Origin: Novosphingobium sp. B 225
GTDB taxonomy: Bacteria; Pseudomonadota; Alphaproteobacteria; Sphingomonadales; Sphingomonadaceae
Assembly: GCF_002198665.1 (NCBI RefSeq)
Contig: NZ_MWLM01000031.1
Location: 856 to 64,855 of the forward strand
Direction: 5' to 3'
Length of the DNA stretch: 64,000 nucleotides
The position numbers and the translations under genes were made by a program. The stretch's first letter is position 1; every line of letters starts with the position of its first letter. The notes below the pieces were generated by a model, which made no database searches, was not told the DNA's origin, and worked only from the letters and a program-made list of their open reading frames with translations. Shown here piece by piece: positions 18,592 through 26,702 of the stretch.

Positions 18592-19650
18592 ATGACTGTC
18601 AACATCAAGAACTGGCAGGAACTCAAGAAGCCCAACACCCTCGAGGTGAAGCCGGGCAACGACCCCAAGCGCCGCGCAACCTTCGTGGCCGAACCGCTCG
18701 AACGCGGCTTCGGGCTGACGCTGGGCAACGCGCTGCGCCGCGTGCTGCTCTCTTCGCTGCAGGGCGCCGCGATCACCTCGATCAAGATGGAAAACGTGCT
18801 GCACGAATTCAGCAGCCTTGCCGGGGTGCGTGAAGACGTCACCGACATCGTGCTGAACGTAAAGCAGATCGCGCTGCGCATGCAGGGCGAAGGCCCGAAG
18901 CGCCTGCAGCTTTCGGCCACCGGCCCGGGTGAAGTCACCGCTGGCGACATCGCGGTGACCGGCGATATCGAGGTGATGAACAAGGACCTCGTGATCTGCC
19001 ACCTCGATGAAGGTGCAACGCTGAACATGGAACTGACCGCCGACACCGGCAAGGGCTATGTCCCCGCCGTCGGCAACCGTCCGATCGACGCGCCGATCGG
19101 GCTGATCCCGATCGATTCGCTCTATTCGCCGGTTCGCCAGGTCAGCTACAAGGTCGACAATGCCCGCATCGGGCAAGAGCTTGACTATGACAAGCTCAGC
19201 CTGTCGGTCGAAACCGATGGCACCGTCACCCCGGAAGATGCCGTGGCCTATGCCGCGCGCATCCTGCAGGATCAGCTGGCGCTGTTCGTCCACTTCGAAG
19301 ATGCGATGCCGGTGGGCGGTTCGCCGATGATCGGTATGGCCGCTGCGCCTGCCGAAGAAGGCGATACCAACCAGCTCAACCGCTACCTGCTCAAGAAGGT
19401 GGACGAACTGGAACTGTCGGTGCGTTCGGCCAACTGCCTCAAGAACGACAACATCATCTACATCGGCGACCTGGTCCAGAAGACCGAGGCCGAGATGCTC
19501 CGCACGCCGAACTTCGGCCGCAAGAGCCTCAACGAGATCAAGGAAGTCCTGAGCTCGATGGGCCTGCGCCTCGGCATGGACATCCCCGGCTGGCCGCCTG
19601 AAAACATCGAAGAAATGGCCAAGAAGCTTGAGCAGGAACTGCTGGGCTAA
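18592..19650 (+). CDS. rpoA: DNA-directed RNA polymerase subunit alpha
   Basis: 352 residues. The N-terminal assembly domain includes [20 protein letters not shown] near residues 38-57. The C-terminal domain includes [22 protein letters not shown] sequence (seen as [20 protein letters not shown]), which binds UP elements and activators. Start by ATG after GGGGACCTCC. Full length for an alphaproteobacterial alpha subunit. Confidence 0.98.
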   Translation: MTVNIKNWQELKKPNTLEVKPGNDPKRRATFVAEPLERGFGLTLGNALRRVLLSSLQGAAITSIKMENVLHEFSSLAGVREDVTDIVLNVKQIALRMQGEGPKRLQLSATGPGEVTAGDIAVTGDIEVMNKDLVICHLDEGATLNMELTADTGKGYVPAVGNRPIDAPIGLIPIDSLYSPVRQVSYKVDNARIGQELDYDKLSLSVETDGTVTPEDAVAYAARILQDQLALFVHFEDAMPVGGSPMIGMAAAPAEEGDTNQLNRYLLKKVDELELSVRSANCLKNDNIIYIGDLVQKTEAEMLRTPNFGRKSLNEIKEVLSSMGLRLGMDIPGWPPENIEEMAKKLEQELLG

Positions 19651-19659
19651 CAGGCTAAG

Positions 19660-19777
19660 CCCTCTCTCCTTTAGGGGAGAGGGTTGGGAAAGGGGAGTGC
19701 GCTCCCCTTGCCCCTCTCAACTTCGGCCAGGCAGCAAGCTGCCAGGCCTTCGTATCTCTCCCCTAAAGGGGCGAGAG
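19660..19777. repeat. four consecutive hairpins in the rpoA-rplQ spacer
   Basis: The 212-base spacer holds a 10-bp stem (19660-19669 with 19674-19683), an 8-bp stem (19690-19697 with 19702-19709), a GGCC-A-GGCAG/CTGCC-A-GGCC stem (19725-19748) and an imperfect CTCTCCCC/GGGGCGAGAG stem (19756-19777). The first and fourth are CT-rich inversions of each other, arranged like a REP-type pair. They do not encode protein. A related CT-rich element occurs at 31063 and 55552. Confidence 0.6.
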
Positions 19778-19862
19778 CGAAACCCAGGGAACGGCCGGAC
19801 CCTTAATCCGGCCAGGATCGGGCTACCTGATACGGGCCCCCTACGAACGAAGGACAGATACC

Positions 19863-20273
19863 ATGCGTCATAAATACGGCGGTCGTAAGCTCAACCGTAC
19901 CTCCAGCCACCGCAAGGCGCTGCTGCGCAACATGTCGGCTGCGCTGATCAAGCATGAACAGATCACCACGACCCTGCCCAAGGCACGCGAACTGCGCCCC
20001 TATGTGGAAAAGCTGATCACGCTGGCCAAGCATGGCGGCCTGTCGAACCGCCGTCTGGCCCACGCCCGGCTGCTCGACGATGCCCAGCTGGTCAAGCTGT
20101 TCAGCGTGCTGGCTGAACGCTATGCCGACCGCGCCGGTGGCTACACCCGCGTGATCAAGGCCGGGATCCGCGCTTCGGACGCCGCGCCGATGGCCGTGAT
20201 CGAACTGGTTGACCGCGATGTCTCGGCCAAGGGCCAGGATTCGGGTCCGGTGTTCACCGCCGAAGAAGAATAA
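19863..20273 (+). CDS. rplQ: 50S ribosomal protein L17
   Basis: 136 residues beginning [20 protein letters not shown], the L17 signature, with [20 protein letters not shown] after it. L17 lies at the bottom of the 50S near the tunnel exit. It ends the ribosomal cluster and is followed by a strong terminator. Confidence 0.98.
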   Translation: MRHKYGGRKLNRTSSHRKALLRNMSAALIKHEQITTTLPKARELRPYVEKLITLAKHGGLSNRRLAHARLLDDAQLVKLFSVLAERYADRAGGYTRVIKAGIRASDAAPMAVIELVDRDVSAKGQDSGPVFTAEEE

Positions 20274-20310
20274 GTCGCGCCGCAACGTCGCTCGTCGACG
20301 GGCCGATTGC

Positions 20311-20352
20311 AAAGGCGGGGGCAAGCGTTAGGCTTGGTCCCGCCTTTTCATT
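20311..20352 (+). terminator. intrinsic terminator after rplQ
   Basis: AAAGGCGGG (20311-20319) pairs with CCCGCCTTT (20339-20347), and CAAGC/GCTTG pair inside, with loop GTTAG. It runs into TTTTCATTTTT. This is the strongest terminator signal in the first 21 kb and defines the end of the alpha operon. Confidence 0.85.
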
Positions 20353-20379
20353 TTTGGCCAATCCGTTGGGGAGAATACC

Positions 20380-22533
20380 ATGATCCGCCCGTGCCGCGCC
20401 CTGCTGGGCGGCTTGCTGTTATTGGGGGCGGGACTGGTCCAGGCAAAGGACATGCAGCCCATTACCTATCCTGAAACCCAGCGCGGGCCCGTGGTCGAAA
20501 CCATCTTCGGTGAACAGCTGGCCGATCCGTACCGCTGGCTTGAAGGGGACGTCCGCACAGAACCTGCGGTGGCCGATTGGGTAAAGCGGCAGAATGCGGT
20601 GACGCAGGACTATCTGGGCAAGCTGCCCGAACGCCCATGGTTTGCCCGGCGCATTCGCCAGTTGCTGGATTACGAACGGTTCGGCCTGCCGGTAAAGGCG
20701 GGCAAGGCCTATTTCTATACCCGCAATTCGGGGTTGCAGAACCAATCGCAGCTGTTCGTGCGCACCGGGCTGGATGGCGCACCCCGGATGCTGCTTGATC
20801 CCAACAGCTGGGCCAGGGACGGCGCGACTGCGCTGGATGATTGGGAACCGGCGCACGATGGATCGCTGCTGGCCTATACCGTGCAGGATGGCGGATCGGA
20901 CTGGCGCACGATCCGGGTGGTCGATGCGGCCAGCGGCAAAGTGCTGGCGGATGAGATCAAGTGGGCCAAATTCACCAATATCGCCTGGATCGGGTCGAGC
21001 GGCTTCCTCTATTCGCGGTTCCCCGAACCACGCGAAGGGCAGGCCTTTCAACAGCTCAATACCGGGCAGGAAGTGCGGTTTCACCGCATCGGTACGCCGC
21101 AGAGCGCGGACACGCTGGTCTATGCCACGCCTGACAGGCCCGAACTGGGCCATTTCGCGCAAGTTACTCACGATCAGCGCTGGGCGCTGATCACGACTTC
21201 GCGGGGCACCGACAACCGGTTTGAACTGCACGTTATTCCGCTGGGACGGCACGGCAAGCCCAAGGGCTGGACCGCGCAGCCGCTGGTCACCGGGCTGGAC
21301 CATGACTGGCGTCTGATCGAGGGCATGGGCAATCAGCTGTGGTTCGTCACCAACAAGGGTGCGCCCCGGCTGAAAGTGGTGGCAACCGATCTGAAGCATC
21401 CCGAACGCGGGTTTGTGGACGTGATCCGCGAGCGTGAGGAAACGCTGGAACGCGCGCAGATCGTAGGTAACCAGCTGATTCTCAATTACCTGAAAGACGC
21501 CGCATCGATGGCGGAGATGGTCTCGCTCGACGGGCGGCGGGTGCAGACTATTGCGCTCAATGCGATCGGGGCCGCTTCTGGCTTTACCGGGCGGCCGGGG
21601 GATCCGGAGACGTTCTACAGCTTTTCCAGCTTCAACCAGCCCAGCGCCGTGTTCCGTTATGACAGCTCGACCGGCAAGACCCAGCCCTTTGCCCAGCCAA
21701 AGCTGGGCTTCGATCCGGCGGACTATGGCATCGAGCAGCGGTTCTATACCTCGAAGGATGGCACCAGGGTGCCGATGTTCCTGGTTCGCAAGCATAGCGT
21801 GGCGGCGGCCGGTAAGGCGGTGCCGACCTTGCTCTATGGTTATGGCGGGTTTGACATTGCGCTGACCCCCAGCTTTTCGGCGGCACGGATGGCCTGGCTG
21901 GAAGCGGGCGGGGCCTTTGCGCTCGCCAATCTGCGCGGCGGGGGCGAATACGGCAAGGCGTGGCACGATGCCGGACGGCTGCACAACAAGCAGAACGTGT
22001 TCGATGATTTCATCGCCGCCGGGGAATATCTGATTGCCCAGGGTGTGACGCCGCGGGGCGGGCTGGCGATCCAGGGCGGGTCCAATGGCGGCCTGCTGGT
22101 CGGCGCGGTGGTCAACCAGCGGCCCGATCTGTTCGCTGCCGCCAGTCCGGCGGTGGGGGTGATGGACATGCTGCGGTTTGATCGGTTCACCGCCGGGCGG
22201 TACTGGGTCGATGACTATGGCCATCCGGGCAACGAGGCCGATTTCCGCGTGCTGCGCGGCTATTCGCCCTATCACAACATTGCCGGCGGGCGGGACTATC
22301 CGGCGGTGCTGGTCACTACGGCCGATACCGATGACCGGGTGGTGCCGGGGCACAGCTTCAAATATGCCGCCGCGCTGCAGGCCGCCGCGCTTGGCCCCAA
22401 GCCGCACCTGATCCGGATCGAAAGCCGCGCCGGACATGGGGCAGGCAAGCCGACTGACAAGGCCGTGGCCGAAAATGCCGACGTGCTCGGTTTCCTCGCC
22501 CACTGGACCGGACTGGCCGTGCCGGGTGAATGA
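20380..22533 (+). CDS. exported prolyl oligopeptidase (S9A family)
   Basis: 717 residues with a signal peptide (MIRPCRALLGGLLLLGAGLV, then QA). The propeller domain is N-terminal (YRWLEGD near the start is family-typical); the alpha/beta hydrolase domain is C-terminal. The nucleophile is Ser568 in IQGGSNGGLLVG, the acid lies in DTDDRVVPGHS (Asp651/652) and the base is His686 in RAGHGAGKP. It cleaves short peptides after proline, probably in the periplasm. Length and motifs are complete. It has its own ribosome-binding site GGGGAGA after the rplQ terminator. Confidence 0.93.
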   Translation: MIRPCRALLGGLLLLGAGLVQAKDMQPITYPETQRGPVVETIFGEQLADPYRWLEGDVRTEPAVADWVKRQNAVTQDYLGKLPERPWFARRIRQLLDYERFGLPVKAGKAYFYTRNSGLQNQSQLFVRTGLDGAPRMLLDPNSWARDGATALDDWEPAHDGSLLAYTVQDGGSDWRTIRVVDAASGKVLADEIKWAKFTNIAWIGSSGFLYSRFPEPREGQAFQQLNTGQEVRFHRIGTPQSADTLVYATPDRPELGHFAQVTHDQRWALITTSRGTDNRFELHVIPLGRHGKPKGWTAQPLVTGLDHDWRLIEGMGNQLWFVTNKGAPRLKVVATDLKHPERGFVDVIREREETLERAQIVGNQLILNYLKDAASMAEMVSLDGRRVQTIALNAIGAASGFTGRPGDPETFYSFSSFNQPSAVFRYDSSTGKTQPFAQPKLGFDPADYGIEQRFYTSKDGTRVPMFLVRKHSVAAAGKAVPTLLYGYGGFDIALTPSFSAARMAWLEAGGAFALANLRGGGEYGKAWHDAGRLHNKQNVFDDFIAAGEYLIAQGVTPRGGLAIQGGSNGGLLVGAVVNQRPDLFAAASPAVGVMDMLRFDRFTAGRYWVDDYGHPGNEADFRVLRGYSPYHNIAGGRDYPAVLVTTADTDDRVVPGHSFKYAAALQAAALGPKPHLIRIESRAGHGAGKPTDKAVAENADVLGFLAHWTGLAVPGE

Positions 22534-22888
22534 TTTTCCTACAGGCGCCGGTCCTGATAGGGTTCCGTCCGCTCTTTGACATTGTTGGATTCGCGTGGGG
22601 TTCGCCGGGATGGGGGCGCTCAAAACATTTCGCACATATCCGCGCCGCGGATGTGTTTCCTCAACTAACTCTGGAAATATCGTTTGATTTCAGTGCGTGG
22701 TTGATTTTTGAACAGTGCCAAACTCCGCGAAAAGTGCGCAATTTGGACACTTGTGACCCTGTTCATAAAAAGTGCCATTCAGATTAACAACGCCTGTCAG
22801 CCCAATTCAGGCTCGCGCCACACCCGATTCGCTAGACCACCTTCAACGCCGGGCTATTCCGCTCCGGCAGAATGAAGGACGAAATGCC
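22534..22888 (+). other. 355-base spacer without a gene
   Basis: More AT-rich than its surroundings. I see no convincing coding frame; a 258-base open frame starting at 22530 has no ribosome-binding site and no family-like sequence. A possible promoter for the next gene is TTGGAC at 22743-22748 with TAAAAA at 22766-22771, spaced by 17 bases. Confidence 0.4.
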
Positions 22889-23500
22889 ATGAAGACCCTT
22901 TCAAAAGCTTTGGCCAAGGGCACTCTCGCCACAGTCGCGGCTGGCGCGATGGCGGCTTCTTCGGCAACTCCGGCCCTGGCCGACAGCTATCGCGGGCATG
23001 ACCGCGACGGCATCAGCGCGGGCGAGGTGATTGCCGGGGCGCTGGTAATCGGCGGGATCGCGGCGGTGGCCGCATCGGCCAGCAACAACGACCGCAGTGA
23101 CTACCGCTATGGCCGCGCCGGATACGGCGATTATGGCCGGGGTTATGATCGCGGCTATGGCTACGGCAACTACGCGCGCAGCAACCCGCGCCAGGCGGTG
23201 CAGCAGTGCATATTTGCCGCCGAACGCAGCGCGGGCCGCTATTCCTATGGCCGCGCCGACGTGACCGACATCCGCGACGTGCGCGAAACCCGCTATGGGT
23301 TCGAAGTGCGCGGCCGGATCGCGGTGAACTCCATGGGCCGCGGCTGGCGCCATGGTGACGGCAACTACGGCCGGGGCTGGGGCGGCGACTATCGCGGCTG
23401 GAATGCCGGGATGCGCGGCTATGACAGCGGCAGCTTCAAGTGCCGGATCGAGCAGGGCCGGATCGTCGATATGGACTTCGACGGGGTCCGCGGCCTGTAA
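22889..23500 (+). CDS. exported Gly/Tyr-rich protein, tandem paralogue A
   Basis: 203 residues from ATG 22889 (GAAGGACGAA upstream). Signal peptide MKTLSKALAKGTLATVAAGA and beyond, ending ALA-DS. Then a hydrophobic Gly/Ala segment (GEVIAGALVIGGIAAVAASA, residues about 46-65), a Tyr/Gly/Arg-rich linker, and a C-terminal domain with two cysteines (AVQQCIFAAERSAGR and FKCRIEQGRIVDMDFDG). The hydrophobic segment and both cysteine motifs recur in the next gene. I know no function; an envelope location is inferred. Confidence 0.8.
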   Translation: MKTLSKALAKGTLATVAAGAMAASSATPALADSYRGHDRDGISAGEVIAGALVIGGIAAVAASASNNDRSDYRYGRAGYGDYGRGYDRGYGYGNYARSNPRQAVQQCIFAAERSAGRYSYGRADVTDIRDVRETRYGFEVRGRIAVNSMGRGWRHGDGNYGRGWGGDYRGWNAGMRGYDSGSFKCRIEQGRIVDMDFDGVRGL

Positions 23501-23633
23501 GCCAGACCGTGTGTGAGCAGCGACAGGCGGTTCAGACTGGAGACAGTTTGGACCGCCTAGTTTGAGAGACAAAGCTACACCGATTCGTCCTGCGGCCTGG
23601 GTCCGCAGGCGGTGCTGCTGGAGGGTTCGTACC

Positions 23634-24167
23634 ATGACGCGCAAACTTTCGCGCAGCGCCGCCATGTTGGCGGGCGTTGCGGCCTTTTCGATGATGGCGA
23701 CCCCCGCCTTGGCCCGCGATCGCGGTTGGGGCGGCGGCTGGGGTGGCGGCTGGGGCCGGCATCATGACCGGGTCGACGCCGGCGATATTTTCGCTGGCAT
23801 CCTGATCATCGGCGGCATCGCCGCAATTGCCAGCGCTGCCAGCAACGGCAGCAAGAGCAAGCGCAACCAGCCGGAATACCGCGAACCGCTGCCTCCGCCG
23901 CCGCCCGCTCCGCGCCAGGACACGCGCGACTATGGCGATGACAATCGCCCGCAATGGAACGAAGGCAACGGCATCAATACTGCGATCGGGCGGTGCATCG
24001 ATGAAGTGTCACGCGGCAAGTCCGGCGTCGATGCGGTCGACAGCGTCAATCGCGAAGGGCAGGGCTGGCGGGTTCAGGGCAAGGCCGCTGGTGGCGGGGC
24101 CTTTACCTGCACGATCGACGGCGATGGCCGGATCCGGCAAGTCAGCATCGACGGCCGCGCGATCTGA
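23634..24167 (+). CDS. exported Gly-rich protein, tandem paralogue B
   Basis: 177 residues from ATG 23634 behind GGAGGGTTCG. Signal peptide ending ALA-RD, then a Gly/Trp patch (GWGGGWGGGWGRHH), a hydrophobic segment (GDIFAGILIIGGIAAIASAA) that matches the preceding gene almost residue for residue, a proline-rich linker (LPPPPPAP) and the same two-cysteine C-terminal domain (IGRCIDEVSRGKSG and FTCTIDGDGRI). A duplication with fast-changing linkers is likely. Confidence 0.8.
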   Translation: MTRKLSRSAAMLAGVAAFSMMATPALARDRGWGGGWGGGWGRHHDRVDAGDIFAGILIIGGIAAIASAASNGSKSKRNQPEYREPLPPPPPAPRQDTRDYGDDNRPQWNEGNGINTAIGRCIDEVSRGKSGVDAVDSVNREGQGWRVQGKAAGGGAFTCTIDGDGRIRQVSIDGRAI

Positions 24168-24189
24168 CCGGCCCGCATGAATGAATGAA

Positions 24190-24229
24190 CCGGGCCGCGC
24201 GGCGAAATGCTGCGCGGCCCGGCTTGTTT
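24190..24229 (+). terminator. terminator between convergent genes
   Basis: CCGGGCCGCGC (24190-24200) pairs with GCGCGGCCCGG (24212-24222); three further inner pairs leave a GAAAT loop. CTTGTTTC follows. It serves the plus-strand gene above and may also act on the minus-strand hydrolase that ends at 24236. Confidence 0.75.
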
Positions 24230-24235
24230 CAGCGA

Positions 24236-25033
24236 TCAATGCAGGCGGGTTTTCGGGAACATCCAGCGGTTGGTCAGGCCTGGTTTGAACGGCTGCCATT
24301 CGCCTTCAGGCTGTTTCAGGCGGTCAGCCAGCACCACCATCACACTGGGGTTGACCCCCAGCCCGCAGTGGCTGGCGTGAACCTCCACATTCTCGCACTG
24401 CGCATGATCGGCCTGCTGCACCGAACCGCGCCAGTGGACCACACCATCGGTTTTGGTCAGCACCGAAGTGGTCGGCACTGGCGGAGCCTGATGCAGCCCG
24501 GTGAAGTGGCCTTTTTTGGTGACTTCGGGCTCTTTGCCGTTGAGCCATTCGAACAGCTTGCTGGCATTGGTGTGGCGGCGATCATCATGAATCGGGCTGC
24601 CGAGCGAGATCACTTGCCGCACCGCTTCGGGGTGTAGCTTGGCCAGTTCACGGGCGAACACCCCGCCAAGTGACCACCCGACAATCGAAACCTTGCGGCC
24701 CGTTTTGGCGTGGATGTCCAGCAGCAGGCGCTCCATCTCATGCACCCGCGCCAGATCAACCCGCACGTTGCGGCCCAGCTTCCAGCCATAGGCGTCATAG
24801 CCCAGGTCTTTCAGCAAGCGGCGCATCGGCGCGGTCGAGCTGTCGCTGGCCATGAAGCCAGGCAGGACCAGCACCGGATGGCCATCGCCCTTGGGCAGCA
24901 TGCCAAGCAAGTGGCGAGTGGCGTAGAACGAGGCGAGCTCGAACACGGCGCGGCCCTCGGCCAGGGCAAGCAACTTGTGCGGCGGGCGCGCCTCGATCTC
25001 CAGGGCCTTGCGGGCGGCGGTTGTGGCGGTCAT
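24236..25033 (-). CDS. alpha/beta hydrolase, lipase/esterase-like
   Basis: 265 residues. The nucleophile elbow is GWSLGG with Ser121; HPVLVLPGFMAS near residues 52-63 forms the oxyanion side; VHASHCGLGVNP near the end carries the likely catalytic histidine. No signal peptide. Its ATG overlaps the TGA of the wax ester synthase gene by four bases, so the two are translated together. A role in hydrolysing or remodelling the neutral lipid made by that enzyme is inferred. Confidence 0.85.
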   Translation of the reverse strand: MTATTAARKALEIEARPPHKLLALAEGRAVFELASFYATRHLLGMLPKGDGHPVLVLPGFMASDSSTAPMRRLLKDLGYDAYGWKLGRNVRVDLARVHEMERLLLDIHAKTGRKVSIVGWSLGGVFARELAKLHPEAVRQVISLGSPIHDDRRHTNASKLFEWLNGKEPEVTKKGHFTGLHQAPPVPTTSVLTKTDGVVHWRGSVQQADHAQCENVEVHASHCGLGVNPSVMVVLADRLKQPEGEWQPFKPGLTNRWMFPKTRLH

Positions 25034-26580
25034 TTGCTTGCCTTTCTGGCTTTGGCCGGAGCCTTGGCTTTAGCCGAGGGTTTCGATGTGGGCTTGGCTT
25101 TGGGCTTTGCCAAGGGCTTGTCCTGTTTCGCGCTCGCCGCTTTGGCGGGCGCGGGCTTGGGTTCCTGCCGGGCAGCATCGCGCAGCTCGGTAAAGCTATC
25201 CTCGATGCACTGTGCGTAGAAATCCGGATCGGGCATCAGCTTGCGATCGGCGGTGAAGGCGATGGTTGCCTCCTTGCAATAACTCTGCACCACATGGCCC
25301 AGGCCCATCCCGTCAGTCAGGCAGAGCAGGCCCATCATGCTTTCCAGCCGCGCACCGCTGGAATAGATCGGCACCGGTGGCCCTGGCACATTGGTAACCA
25401 CGGTAGAGAAGGGCGGGCCAACCCGGTTGGCAAGGCCCAGCCGGGTATAGAGCTGCGCCCCCAGCGCCATGAACAGGGCCGGGCTGACCTTGCTCATCTC
25501 GGTCATGTTGCGCGCGCCGATCGCGTCGGTCATCGCTTTGCTGTTGACCGTCTGCGAATGGACATAGGCAAGCCGTTCGACCGGATCGGCGATGTGTGTA
25601 CCCAAAGGGGCGATCATCGCGGCGACCTGATTGCCCATGTCGCCCTTTTCATCGCCCGCACGGACCGAGATCGGGGCCATTGCGGTCAACGTCTTGTCCG
25701 GCAGCTCGCCGTGGTGATCGAGGTACTTGCGCAGCGCTCCGCCGATCACGGTCAGGAACACGTCGTTGACCTTGCACCCCGGTGTCAGTTCGCGGATCGC
25801 CTTGATATCGGCCAGCGGGATCGAGCGGCCTTCGACCACGCGATTGGGGGAAAGCACCGCGTTGAAGCGGGTGCGCGGGGCGATCATTTCGCCGTGAAGC
25901 TTGAAGTCCTTGGCGGCAAGGCCCTTGAGCGCGCGAGCCAGCCCTGGCACCGCCTTGGCCGCAACGTCCAGCTGGCGCGCGGGGTTGAGGATGCCGTTGA
26001 GCCAGCTCTTGGCCAGCAGGGTCGGCACGTTGGGCACTTCTTCTGGCTGCCAGGTGTCTGGCTGGTTCGGCGGCGGGGCATTTGGGTCAAGCGTGTGGAG
26101 CGCCTCCATCAGATCGATCCCGCTCATCCCGTCGATCGCGGCATGATGGACCTTGGTGACCATGGCGTATGAGCCAGGGACAACGCCCGGGATGTTGTCC
26201 AGACCCTCGATCACCGTGAATTCCCACGGCGGGCGATTGAGATCGAGCGGGCGGGCAAAGATCCGCGCGGCCTGAATGCACAGTTGCCGCCAGTCCCCCG
26301 GCTTGGGCAGGGCAACGTGACGGACGTGGTATTCCAGATCGAATTCCGCGTCCTCGATCCAATAGGGGTAATCGAGATCGAACGGCACCCGCACCAGTCG
26401 TTGGCGCATGGTCTTGGACAGCTGCATCCGGCTTTCAAAGAAGCGCAGGATATCCTTGTACCGCACGAACCCGCCGGGCGCAGTGGCCGGGTTGTAAATC
26501 AGCAGCGATCCGATGTGCATCGGCGAATTGCGCGTTTCCAGCGCGACGAAGGAAGCATCCATCCCCTGGAGTTGCCGCAA
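25030..26580 (-). CDS. wax ester synthase / diacylglycerol acyltransferase (WS/DGAT)
   Basis: 516 residues from TTG at 26580 (GGGAGG upstream), which gives the usual start MRQLQGMDASFVALE; ATG 26562 is a less typical alternative. The condensing motif HHxxxDG is HHAAIDG at residues 145-151. The C-terminal domain has NVPGPPVPIY and GMGLGHVVQSY. It joins acyl-CoA to fatty alcohol or diacylglycerol at the inner membrane. The last 55 residues are a Lys/Ala/Pro-rich low-complexity tail, unusual for the family and suited to bind acidic surfaces. Confidence 0.93.
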   Translation of the reverse strand: MRQLQGMDASFVALETRNSPMHIGSLLIYNPATAPGGFVRYKDILRFFESRMQLSKTMRQRLVRVPFDLDYPYWIEDAEFDLEYHVRHVALPKPGDWRQLCIQAARIFARPLDLNRPPWEFTVIEGLDNIPGVVPGSYAMVTKVHHAAIDGMSGIDLMEALHTLDPNAPPPNQPDTWQPEEVPNVPTLLAKSWLNGILNPARQLDVAAKAVPGLARALKGLAAKDFKLHGEMIAPRTRFNAVLSPNRVVEGRSIPLADIKAIRELTPGCKVNDVFLTVIGGALRKYLDHHGELPDKTLTAMAPISVRAGDEKGDMGNQVAAMIAPLGTHIADPVERLAYVHSQTVNSKAMTDAIGARNMTEMSKVSPALFMALGAQLYTRLGLANRVGPPFSTVVTNVPGPPVPIYSSGARLESMMGLLCLTDGMGLGHVVQSYCKEATIAFTADRKLMPDPDFYAQCIEDSFTELRDAARQEPKPAPAKAASAKQDKPLAKPKAKPTSKPSAKAKAPAKARKASK

Positions 26581-26702
26581 GCGCCCTGCCTCCCATTGTT
26601 ATGCCCGTCTTGTGACGGTCTTGGAAACAGAGCCTAACACACCGGGGATAGGCGTCAACAAGCCGCTTTCGCGCCGCGGGCCGAGCGCCTATCTGATCCG
26701 CA

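Noticed and set aside
19660..19777. CRISPR array in the rpoA-rplQ spacer
   Set aside because: Hairpins differ from each other and there are no equal spacers.
20419..22635. Minus-strand open frame of 738 codons opposite the prolyl oligopeptidase
   Set aside because: The plus-strand product has all catalytic residues; this is its shadow.
22530..22787. Small open frame in the spacer before the Gly/Tyr-rich protein
   Set aside because: No ribosome-binding site, no family-like text, and it overlaps the preceding stop region.
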